Positions 32,900 to 43,739 of a stretch of DNA of 64,000 bases are shown here, in pieces (within the stretch, counting starts at the first letter, position 1; every line of letters begins with the position of its first letter). The notes under the pieces were generated by a model. That model searched no databases. It was not told the origin of the DNA and saw nothing but the letters and a program-made list of their open reading frames with translations. Position numbers and translations under genes: made by a program. Source of the stretch: Voacanga thouarsii (Eukaryota > Streptophyta > Magnoliopsida > Gentianales > Apocynaceae). The stretch is from positions 992,001 through 1,056,000 of the forward strand of contig JANUWF010001190.1 in assembly GCA_026120185.1 (NCBI GenBank), in the 5' to 3' direction.

Positions 32900-35806
32900 T
32901 AGTGTATTTAGATTGAAATTTTTGGTATAATTTAAAATTATGGTTTTATATATTTTTATTTTTTAAAAATTATTATTCTATTTATTTTAAAATATTTATT
33001 CATAAAATTCTTTATTAAAAATAATACTATAATTTAAATAAAATTCTTATTCTATCCATATTAAAAACATAATAACTATGAGCTATTAGTTAGTAAAAAT
33101 TCTCAAGAAGTAAGAAGGGAAAATATTTTTAAAAAATTATGTAGTTAATTTATAATAAATGGAGGAAGATGTGAAGAAACTAATCATTAATTAAAAAAAT
33201 ATGTATACATATTTTGAAATAAAATAAAAAAAATTATAAATAAATATTTTAAAACGAAAAGAATATATATATTTATAAAATATTAATTTTATATATTTAA
33301 TAAATTTTTAATATATTCTCATAAACTCAATTTAAATAAATCACTACTCATTTATACTTTAAACTTTTTTTTATCAATATATTATTTTTTGCTCGAACAT
33401 AATAGGTATAATTAAATTAATCCTATTATAATATTGTGTTCAGTGAAAAATTAGTATTAAGTCTTTTTCATTGATGGTTTGCATATACATTTTTTATAGT
33501 ATGTGCACGGCAAAGTGATCTTGTCCAAAGGATAAGTCTAGATTTTTGTCGGTGATCGTACGATATTGGAGCCGCTAAATTCTGCTTTAATAGCCATCCA
33601 AGTGTTCTTACGCGGCTAGCAATCACCAATATACAAGTGTGCGTTTGTAGCTGCTCTTGACGAATCAGCCATCCAAGTGTTTCCTGCTGCAACAACAACA
33701 GGAAGAGATAATTATAGACATCCACCTGCTCTGAGAAATATATAATGATAATTGAATGTGGATATTTATCGCATTTTTATTGACCTATCATATTCATACA
33801 GGGCCAAGGGTCGCAGAAATGGATCAAACTTTGTATATTCATAATAAAAATAAAATTTGGAAAAAAAGGAAGAAAAAAAAGGGAGAAGAAAATCCCTTCT
33901 GCAACTTCCCTATCCATGTCTCCTCTTCTTCTGAGAGTTCTTGGGCTTTGTCTGGCGACTCTGATCGGCTTATGACAAGCTCATGACAGTTGAAAACTAT
34001 GCAAACATTAGAAAAGGAGTTTTGCAAGTTTTATGGAAGATTAAATTCAAATACTAGATGATCGATGGAGCAGTGACTGCACGTGGAATATATAGACATA
34101 TGACGAATACAGTACTTACAACTTTGACTGATAAAATCTGCGGCTAAGCTTTTACCGTCCACGCAATAGCGATGGATAATTATCCATCGGCAAGCCATGG
34201 CCGAGATGACTTTTATGTTCGAAGAGAAAGATGATTTTCGACGGCTGCCATTGACCATGATTCTAATAGTGTGGAGAAGAGAAGGTCTAGCATGAGAGAG
34301 AAAAGCCTGTTGGGTTAGCTCAAGGAGACTGCCTGGTGACCATTCAAGAACTTCCATTGATGTTCGACCGGAAGCTCAAGAAATGGAGAAGCAGGCTGCA
34401 GGCAAGTCATCCTTGGCTACCGAACGAGGCTTTTACCTTCATGTAAGGCCTCTCCTTCTCATTGCTTACTGCTCTGATTGCAATCGCTACATGGACTATT
34501 TATAGCCAAAATCGAAGAATATAAATCATGATATTCTGATTTATCGTCAACGATCGATCATGCATGGATTGATCCTTTGGTGGTCAATTTACCTCTTCCC
34601 TCTGCCTCCTCTTGTATCCATGCATGGCTAACTGGCCATGAAGGGAATATGTTCCCATGCGCAACTAAAGCGCATTACGACCAGCTTGAGAGATTCAAGT
34701 CAACTAGAGGAAGAAAATTTTGAAAATTCTTCCATCAACTACTGCTAGTACTATCTCTACTTATTTGTCAAATTGGAATCAACTGATTAAGCAACTTGTG
34801 CGACACGTGCATGATCAAAAAACTATTACTTGATAAGAGTTATTTCTAACATTCAATCTTATCAATTAGTTTCAACATGCGACTGTACCAAATCACTAGA
34901 GTATTTAATCAGCTATTGATAATTTGTAAAATTTTGAGGTAAGATATCTCAATTAGTTTTGCTTGGAATCAATAGCCATTTTTGGCAAGTCAAGATAAAA
35001 TGGAACTATAATAGAATAAAGGAAAAAGCTCATGTCTTGAATAAAAATAAAGGAAATATAGGATTGATAAGCAGCCACTAGGACCGACCCCTTCATCTCC
35101 ACCCTACTTGTGATATTCGCCAAATTGATGCTCTTGTCTTTTGACCTCTCATAAAGGAAAAAATAAAATCCAATGCAGATATAATTTGACTTTATTAAAA
35201 GTTCAAAGTTCTTAAATCGTGCTTTTGACTGAAAAGAATCTATTAAAAAGATGGTCTTCAATAATCTAAAAATTTAAATATTTTAAATCGTTCAACTTTC
35301 TTTCACCACAACATAAAATCAGGCACACCATTTCATGCGAAAGCAAGAAGCATTAAAAAATGGTTAGATAAGTTTATACCACAGAGTGCTCGTCATGTTT
35401 GAATATCAAGGAGATGATCAAATCTGGATACATGTTCTCCTAATTTAGTTTAAACTATAGAAAGGCTGAAAACGACATTCACCATTATTGGGGAAAATTG
35501 CTCATTTTTCATCTCTGGAGCAATGTGGCATTATAATGTGATAAATGGTTTTCGGTCTGGAAGTAGCCAACAGTTGTATAGCATGCGCATTATGCTTACA
35601 GCCAATTCATTGGTGATTCTTCCAGGTCTGGTAGCTTGCTGAAGTAAACCAGCTCAAAGTTGGACGACCATTTCTGAGCCAAGTATCAACTTACCTACTT
35701 CTCTACTGTATGGCTCACATCTTGCTTTAAAACTTCATTAGATTTGAGTCGTACAGAATCCGGAGCCATCGATAATGATCAGATGTTTACAAGAACGTTC
35801 TTCAAT
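32900..35806. other. Intergenic, AT-rich
   Basis: Extremely AT-rich from 32900 to 33450. Around 34030-34360 a 108-codon minus-strand ORF exists but has no recognisable content. An 18-bp palindrome (GATGGATAATTATCCATC) lies at 34171-34188. No gene was supported. Confidence 0.45.
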
Positions 35807-38800
35807 CTATCTCTTCATGGATGATAAAAGGAGACCCTGCAGGGAAGTTTGCGATGGTGGATATGTTCGATTCGCAGACTCCAAAGAGGAGATTAATTGT
35901 TTTATTAGGGAAGGAAACATGTATATTTCTTCAATTTCGTCCTTGGAAATTTGTTCTTCCAGCTTCCTGCACAACCAATGTCAAAAAACAATGTTAATAA
36001 CACGTCAAATTATTGAAAAGCATATCCAAAGCTAAACTATCAATTGGTAGGCAAATTTGACAACTATCCAAAATATTACCAGAGCCTTTTAGATTTATCA
36101 CCCAACTCTCGCAACATAACCAGATATTCCACTTCTTAACAAGGATCACTCTGCTACTAGCAGAAGACGGCCTTATTTTTTGATGTTTTTCTGGTTCTTC
36201 GAGAAGAGGAAAAATTGTTGTTCTACTGCTTTGGGTCCAACATATGTAGGAAGAGTCAAATCAGATGAGACATAACAAGCGCAGTTAAGAACTGACCTAG
36301 ATCCCATTTCTTTGTCATTGCTGCAGGCAGAAAAGAGCAACTTAATGGTGGGATGCATGTTTTCCCTTGCAGCTGATTCACGTGAGTGCAAGCAATGCCC
36401 AGTGTAGCACCAAGAATCAGGGTTTAACAGAACTAGCTGCAGCATAGGATGGTTGGTTTGTATATCTCTGACAACAGTCCGGAATGACAATTCCTCTTTT
36501 GCACTTTCCAGCAATTGAATTGTGAACATCCTCTCCAAGCTGTAACATCTGTTAGACAACATAATTATTTTACACGTTCAGACACTAAATAGCCCAACGG
36601 AACTAGATAAGAATAGAGCAAAGGTACCACTTAACTTTTCCTACATAATTATAATCCTGCAGGTTTTCTTGAATCAAGTAGTTAAGTAGAACTTGCAAAC
36701 AAGGCATGTAGTAGTAGAGTGAGGAAGTTCATCCAGTTCCATACTGCATCCTCATTACACAATAATAGTAAACAGACTCGTCTCAGTTGCAGCATGACAA
36801 GGACAAATCCAAAGCAACACAAGGAGTATGAAATGGCCTTTCCAGCTAACTCAAAGAGAAATGAGCTGATTGGTATTCATTCAATGAGAGCGAAACAAGC
36901 TTGGAGAACTAAGATAAAATTGACACAACTAATTCCCAGTATATAAGGCATACAAACACACACTTCCCTGCTTTTTCTTTCATTTCTCAGAAATGTTCTC
37001 TTTTTTCTTCTTGCAACTTTTTTGAGAATATGACACCTGTTTTAGTTTATTATTGAACATAGTTAAGTTTCCTAAAATTAAACTACCATGGCAGCGGAAC
37101 AGTTAACTTTCTTACCTGAAAACATCATTTGATTCAAGAACTGGCAGACATGTTGAGATGTGGCTTTTAAAGAGCCGAACTCCACCATCCAAGAGAGAAT
37201 TATCACTGAAGCATGGGTATGCTCCAAGGAGACAAGAACACTGAGGGCACAAGAATTCAATCCACTGAACATCTTTTGAAAGATTGGATAATCTTGCCAT
37301 GAACCCATTCCAAAGAAATCCATCAAGTAATATTTTCTGATGTGCTAGTAGTTTAATATCCATTCCAGTTTTTTGCTCCTTTGAAGAACCTTCTGATGAT
37401 TTAAGACTACAACATCCAGTATCACAGTTGCCAAATTTGTTTTTTGTGTCTGTAGAGCAGGCAGCTAATGTTTCCATGTTTTTTGCATCTGGTAATTGTG
37501 AAGCTACGCAAGATAAGCTATCACTTGCATTTTCAATAGCTTTATCTTCTAATGCTGTTTTCAGGATATCTTCCTTATTACAGAGAAGAGATTCTTTTCC
37601 ATCAACATCATGACCCTCAACACTGCCCTTCTCGAAACAAAATGTTTGTCCTCGTCCAATACCATTACTTAGTGCATCTTGGGTCAAAACACTGTCATTG
37701 GCCAAATTCAGATTAACTTCATTCTGGTTCTGATTGCAGTTGACAAGTTCACATCCAACAAGGTCATCCTTGCATACAGTAACAGCAGCTGTATCTAAGA
37801 GACAGACACCTGCTGCACAAGCATACAACTTGGCATATCTGGTGACCAGTTTCTCACTGATACCTCCAAATGAGCAACAACAAGATCCAAACCAATTGTC
37901 AGCCACATCTTGCCAATTGACAGATGGCATTTCCTTAAAGAATCTGTGGTGAAATTTTACAGAACAATGCAAAATCAGTCCGACCATAAAAGAAATTCAT
38001 TACATTTACAGAAAGTATGTAGCATAATTCCCCATGAATCATAAATGGAAATTTTATGATTCTTATCCACGGTTATTGGTTTTACATCAAAAGCCACAAA
38101 GGAAGGGCAGATTACCACTCCATGGCCAGATCATTGCCAATTGGAAATATTTTGTTGCCTTTCACTTAGGGAAGGGAAAGGAGAAAGCTTAAGAGAAAAC
38201 GTGCAAGTCTTTGGGGGAAAAAAATGCAAATACGCTTCGGAAAAGAGCAAAGAAGTTGTCTCTTTTAATGGGGGGAAAGTCTACCTGAGAGGTCTTGTCA
38301 ACTTAGTTGAGCAACTTCTGCAGTAAAAGTACACTTCCTCCAAAGCAGATAATTTCTTTAGATCTAAACCCAACAATCATAATTACTAGAAATATATCTG
38401 AATTACAAACATATAATATCAAAAGGAAAACCAGGATTATGGAAGGAGGGGAATGGGGAAAGCTCGTCAACATAATATTGTATAATAAAGTGCACAAATT
38501 ACGATGGGAAAACATTGTGAATTGGAAATTGACTAATGACTACAGAGGGTGGAGGTGAACTAAAAAGAAATGTGTTAAAGCTCTCAGAAGAAGTGCTTGA
38601 AGAAGCAACAGTAGGTGCTTCAGACTTGCTGCATCATATCTATAAATCCTTGTCTAAAAGTTAAAAATTTAACATTTAATCAGCTTTATTTAACACGATG
38701 GAAAGTACCAAGAAGAACAAAAGAGGAATTTCCACAAAACCAACCACCACCAGACAATCTTAAGATTAAGTATACTAAATTTCAAAACCAGATATGCTCA

Positions 38801-39904
38801 CCTACAATTTGTTGAATCTCAACTTCTCTAAATGTTGACTCAAAGCTAAAGTTCATAATTCACACACCAAAAATCCAAAAAGAAAGGAAACTCTTTGATT
38901 CTGCATCATTGCAGCACTAACTTTATTTGAAGGCAAAAGACTTATGTAGCATGGAAAATGTGGCGGTTGGTACTTAAATTTTGTTGAGATGAAGCTGAAA
39001 GATGCAAGAAGCACTAAGAAACACGTATCTATATTTCCACTTTAGCCCTATATACGCCTTTCCACACCATCAACTATTTAGCAGTGGCCTCAAAATTTGA
39101 ATTTTTTAGTAAGAAGCCATAGAATAATGTCATAATAAAATCTTTGATTTTGTCATAATAAAATTAAATATTTTTTAATAAGTCCATTTAAATTTTACAT
39201 CTTGCCCCCAAACTTTTTTCAAGAATTATCTTCTAATATTTTCATTTGTATAATTTGTTCCCCCACCCCAACTTTCTAGTTCCCTCCCGGCTTAAGGGCG
39301 CTACAATTAGTGGATAAATATGCAGATGTTAAAGAATTTCACTTTCTCGTGTGGACTATACCAATATGCACATTAATGCATAATAATAAAAAGAAGAAAA
39401 GAAAACGCGTAGCACTACTCCATATCTGAAACACCAATTTCACCAATGAACATAAAGTCATCTAAAAACAGCCTAGAAAAAGGAAAAAGCTGAAAACGCA
39501 CCGGAATCAGCAGGAACCGGCCGAAAATCATCTGAACTCGAACCAAATTCCGAAAGGAGAGGATGATCAACAGGAAGAAGAAGGACAAGTTTAACTTCAA
39601 TATGGTCATCGTAAGCTCTGAAATAAACCGGTGACTCATTGTCTATCAAAAGCCTAGGGAGTGGTAGACGAAGCGAAGTTTCCGCTTCGCCCTGGGTGAA
39701 GCTGACTAGAAGCAAAGACTGTTCGATTATCAATTTCACTTTCAAGTTCGAGCATTGACTTGCAGGTTTGACCATTGGGTTGAAGAGATATAACTTGGCG
39801 GTTGGGATGTGAGATTGAGCTTCCCATGTGAAACGCCAGTTTCTAGGGTTCTCAGAGGGGGCCAATCCGGCCGAAGAAAGTTCAGACCTTGGAGACGACG
39901 ACAT
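35807..39904 (-). CDS. HECT-like E2-binding protein, UBE3D-like (5 exons)
   Basis: Exons 39904-39502, 38363-38285, 37943-37116, 36548-36297 and 35966-35807. Phases match at all four junctions, giving 573 aa. The N-terminal half is beta-rich (FTWEAQSHIPTAKLYLF). Exon 2 supplies FYCRSCSTKL (CxxC at 149-152). Exon 3 starts FFKEMPSVNWQDVADNWFGS, with the conserved W...W/Cys pattern of the HECT_2 (E2-binding) family. A long acidic, low-conservation insert follows, then EFLCPQCSCLLG (a second CxxC) and a helical C-terminus. In animals UBE3D binds a ubiquitin-conjugating E2 and acts as an E3-like factor. The plant protein is little studied. The 574-codon length suits the plant family as I know it. 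Confidence 0.88.
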
Positions 39905-40708
39905 TTTCTGTTAATTTGATTTCTTTTGGATTTGGCGGCATTTTAAGAGCTTTTATTGGGCCGTTAGTTATTCTAAACCAAGTCAATCCACTAATATTCT
40001 CTCAGCCCAAAATTGTTTGGCACACCTCTCCAGCGGCCCACCAACGACAACACTTTCAAATTTTCCAATTGGCTCTTTTATTTTGGAAAAAAAAAAAAGT
40101 CTTTAATTATTTTTTCTATTGTTATGAAATTATAACTTCTTAAGTAATCTTTCATTCTCTTTTTCATTATAAATTCTGATTAAAAAAATTATCTCATTGC
40201 ACGTAATCAATTGATATGTCTATTTTTTAAAAAAAAAATTACTTGTAATAAAAATTATTTCTTCTGGTTCGAATTTATTCTAAAAAATAAAATTGAAATT
40301 ATTTGACAAATTATAATTTTATGAAAGATCATAATGATAAAAAAACTTATTAAGAATAAAAATATTATAAATTTTAAAATTTTAAAATCAAATAAATTAA
40401 TCATAAACTATATTTAAAAATTTAAAATAAATTATTACAAAAAACTCTAAGCACCATCTAAGAACCACATCCACGAATGTCCAAACATTTCATGTTCATC
40501 CCTCTAAGTAGAAATCCATTGACAACCCACTAAACGAAGATGAATTACTAATAAAAAAAAGGCTAACCTTTTTCCCGATCAAATCATGTGGGCTTCCTCA
40601 AATATGGTTGGCCACATGCTTTCTTTGAGTCCCTTTTGAACTTTTACTATTATTTTTCTGCCTAACTCTTTTCAAATCATGCAAACAAAGCACGCAAGTC
40701 TAAAGCCA

Positions 40709-40735
40709 ATATATATATATATATATATATATATA
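40709..40735. repeat. TA microsatellite
   Basis: About 13 AT units. Confidence 0.95.
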
Positions 40736-40875
40736 CTTAAATTCCCATTTATAAATTACTTTATACTTTTATCATATTCTCATGTACTTGTTTAGTGGGG
40801 GTTTTTTTTTTTAAGAAATTAGCTTAAGATAGGGATTGTTTACTTTGATTATTATTCAACCTTAATTAATGACTT

Positions 40876-40876
<1 letters not shown>

Positions 40877-40923
<47 letters not shown>

Positions 40924-40924
40924 T
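40877..40924. repeat. AAT microsatellite
   Basis: About 16 AAT/TAA units in a row. Confidence 0.95.
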
Positions 40925-41613
40925 ATTGAAGTGATTAAAAACCCAAAAGAAATAGAGACGTCAGCTTTTGTCTCCTTGTAATAATACTTAGTTTAATGAG
41001 GAAATTAAGAAAATTCTGGCGTCACTCGGCAGAGGGCTCACCTTAATTTGACAAGGAATCTTTGGTAATTATTTATAATTAGTAGTGGAGTCTTAATTGG
41101 ACTAAATGATTAATGCGAAAAACATCCCACCAATGCATCTTCAATCGCCTTTGATTTCTTTTTTCTCTTGTCTTCTTATTGAAATAATGACTGAAGTTAT
41201 AAGAGTTGCAAAATTGCAGATGACTTTATGTTTAAAAAAAAAAGTCTTCGAAGAAAATTTCAATAATAATTTAGTAACAAGGTTTTTCAATTTCGGTACC
41301 CTTTCTATTTATAATTTTCAAAACTGTTTTCCTTTATAACTATTATTATAAATGAATATATTAAATTACTTTATAAAACGATATTTCAAAAGTACTTTTT
41401 AGTAATAAAAGATTTATGTCAAATTTAAATTTGGTGTGGCTAATTAATGGATATTTAGTAGTTATGGAATTTTCTGATTATCAAAAGGGTAAAAAGCTCG
41501 ATGAGGCAAGTCCGACTTCGTTTTTCCAAAAAAAAAAAAAAGTCGAACTTTGATCACTATAATCTCACAAATATATAAGAAAATAAAATCTAAATTGGAA
41601 GAAAAAATTCTAA

Positions 41614-41723
41614 CATGGACCAATGATCTATGGACCAAGTGTATTAGTGACTTGTATCGCATGCTATACAAATTATACGGTACAATTCACTAATACACTT
41701 GATCTACCAATCTATGGTCCATA
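41614..41723. repeat. Long fold-back (inverted repeat)
   Basis: The left arm 41614-41656 and right arm 41681-41723 are near-perfect reverse complements, including the exact 13-mer AGTGTATTAGTGA and its complement, with a 24-base loop. Similarity fades but continues slightly outside the arms. It is most likely a small fold-back/MITE element, but could also yield a hairpin RNA. Confidence 0.7.
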
Positions 41724-42679
41724 TAAAAATTACTCAGTTAGAAAGGTAAAAAGCTCGCTAAATCAAACTTATAAATCAGTTACTCTCGTTTATGATAGAT
41801 ATTCTACATTCTAATATAATTCAAACTTAGATATTTAATCATTACTGAAGTGCTTATCCAACCAATCACACTATGCTGGTGGTCTAAAGTACTTTCTTTC
41901 ACTAGCATAAAACAGTCCAAACAAATGACAATTAGTTTAGCTGGTAATGAGATATGATGTATTGTTTCTAAGTACACGAATGAAAACATTGATCCAATAA
42001 TTATTTATAATTAATAAGACCAGCAGACATAAAAGATAGTGAAAGAAAGTGCAGACGCATTCATTATAGTAAGTTCTTGAGATATTTTAATTTTTTGGTA
42101 GCATTATGTAATGGAATAAGATGTTTTTGTTTCATTGTAACACACTTTATCATATAGTAATATAATTTAGTTGGGGTTAAGTAGGTATTGTCCCTTTGTC
42201 TTTGTGGTAGCCAAATAATACAACTTTGATGTCCCCTTCCATTATAATGAGTACATTCTAGTCTCATCCAAAATTAATCACTCTAAAGAACCTCCACCAG
42301 CCAACACCCGTCCGCCCCGAACACCATCATTGAAGCTATAGCTAGCGGATTTAGGGTAGTGATAAAGAAAAGAATCGTGTAAACACCCGTTTTGCCATGC
42401 AATAATAGACTTTAATTTTCATTTCAATAAAGCCAAAGACAAACTTGCAATTTTTCATACACTGTGCTCTTAATGCACACAGATTTCGGGCTGGAAGATT
42501 TACATTACACCTACCCCCTTCGTTCATTGCTTTGCCAAGCTCACTACTATGTAATACACTAAAGTTCATGACAAACCATGTGATGGATTTCCCAGTTTCT
42601 CAAACAGACACGCCATTTTTTCTACCCACTTATTGAAAACCTATTTTGAATTGAAATTTATCAGCAAAGCTCATTTTGA

Positions 42680-43153
42680 TCAGTACATGAGCACATTTGG
42701 TGAAGCCATGATGGGCTGATTCACATAGGGCAAATTCCATGGGTTCAAGAAATCATCAACGCTGATACTCTGATGAGCATCCTCGGCTTCCAAAAGGGTT
42801 GTTTTGGTAGCTTTTAAGCAGTTAATGATATCATTGAGAGACTGCAACCTGTGGCCGAGCTCTGAAATCTGAGCCCTGAGAATGGAGTTCTCAGCTTCAA
42901 TATTCAAGTAAAGCTGGGTGGTAATGGTCATGTTTGTGAGGATCTGATTATTATCGCTCCTGAGTTGATTCACTTGGGCTATCAGATCATCCATGTGTTT
43001 CTGTTTCCTCATCCTTGAGCGGCGGGCGGATTCACGGTTTGATATCATTCTTTTACGTTTCCTTATCTCCATAATTTGCTGGAGATCGTCCTCAGAACCA
43101 GAGTTCTGAAGCTGGCCGCTTGACCCTGAAGAAGTTCCGCTAGAAGAAGCCAT
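42680..43153 (-). CDS. Group S1 bZIP transcription factor (bZIP11/44-like)
   Basis: Single exon, 157 aa from the ATG at 43153. The in-frame ATG at 43162 would add three residues, but MASSSG is the usual S1 start. A Ser/Gly-rich N-terminus is followed by the basic region KRKRMISNRESARRSRMRKQ, with the DNA-contact N39-x7-R47. A leucine zipper of about eight heptads starts at L57 (then L64, I71) and continues through LRAQISELGHRLQSL. The C-terminus carries the S1-type motif DDFLNPWN. S1 bZIPs heterodimerise with group C bZIPs, bind ACGT elements and adjust amino-acid and sugar metabolism downstream of SnRK1. It is intronless, small and has a long leader containing the SC-uORF, so translation is expected to fall when sucrose is high. 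Confidence 0.95.
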   Translation of the reverse strand: MASSSGTSSGSSGQLQNSGSEDDLQQIMEIRKRKRMISNRESARRSRMRKQKHMDDLIAQVNQLRSDNNQILTNMTITTQLYLNIEAENSILRAQISELGHRLQSLNDIINCLKATKTTLLEAEDAHQSISVDDFLNPWNLPYVNQPIMASPNVLMY

Positions 43154-43315
43154 GCAAAGCAATATATAAATCTTTGTAATTCACAAAAACAATACAGGAT
43201 ATTGACAATAATCGTAGAAAATAATTCTATAGCTTGATATATGTATTATAGTTAGAGAAAAATAGCTCAGATGTTAGTAGCGGCAAGTTATGAAATGATG
43301 GATGTGGAGGTCTGT

Positions 43316-43438
43316 TCATGAGAAGACGTAGAACCAGTAAAGGAATACAACAGAGAAGGATTGCATCAAGTGGGTACGGCGGAGGGTGGAGCTTATGGTA
43401 AAACCAGAAAGGATGACTTCACTAAGTACGGGAGACAT
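43316..43438 (-). CDS. SC-uORF: sucrose-control leader peptide of the S1 bZIP
   Basis: A 40-codon ORF on the minus strand, 162 nt upstream of the bZIP ATG. It starts MSPVLSEV and ends with the hallmark stretch SFSVVFLYWFYVFS followed by TGA. This peptide is the conserved sucrose-control uORF of S1 bZIP mRNAs (bZIP11, 2, 44, 53, 1). When sucrose is high the nascent peptide stalls the ribosome and represses the main ORF. Both the LRRTHLMQSFS block and the aromatic C-terminus are present, so it should be functional. Its length matches the family. Confidence 0.95.
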   Translation of the reverse strand: MSPVLSEVILSGFTISSTLRRTHLMQSFSVVFLYWFYVFS

Positions 43439-43720
43439 GAATCTGAGACGTTAAAAAACAAACACTATGCATCAAAGTGTTGAATTTTCCGGAGTAATTC
43501 AGGCGGAGCAGCAAGGCAGAACCATGTATACGAGTTTAGAACCTCTCCTGCTTAGAATTAGAACACTAACAGAAAGGAAAGGAGAAGAAGAAATTGGGCT
43601 TCTGGAAACAGAAGGTGAGAACCTCTAGGTGGGAACTGAAACCAGTAAGGCAGAGAGCTGAAACCTTAAGGGAGGAAGATGGAAGAAGAGGGAAGGGACT
43701 TTTAGTACTTTTGGAGGTGG

Positions 43721-43730
43721 AATTTATAGA
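43721..43730 (-). promoter_or_regulatory. Probable TATA box of the bZIP gene
   Basis: TCTATAAATT on the minus strand, about 570 nt upstream of the main ATG. It predicts a leader of about 540 nt, long enough to hold the uORF as known for S1 genes. Confidence 0.5.
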
Positions 43731-43739
43731 AATTTGATG

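Larger units (their letters stand above)
39905..42679. other. Intergenic, AT-rich with microsatellites and a fold-back
   Basis: No gene was supported. It contains a TA repeat, an AAT repeat and an inverted repeat, listed separately. A 13-bp direct repeat GGTAAAAAGCTCG occurs at 41488-41500 and 41745-41757, on either side of the fold-back. Confidence 0.5.

Noticed and set aside
34171..34188. Perfect 18-bp palindrome GATGGATAATTATCCATC
   Set aside because: Too short and AT-rich to call a functional site without other evidence.
34031..34357. 108-codon minus-strand ORF
   Set aside because: No family resemblance, no joining exons, and a second frame is equally open; probably chance.
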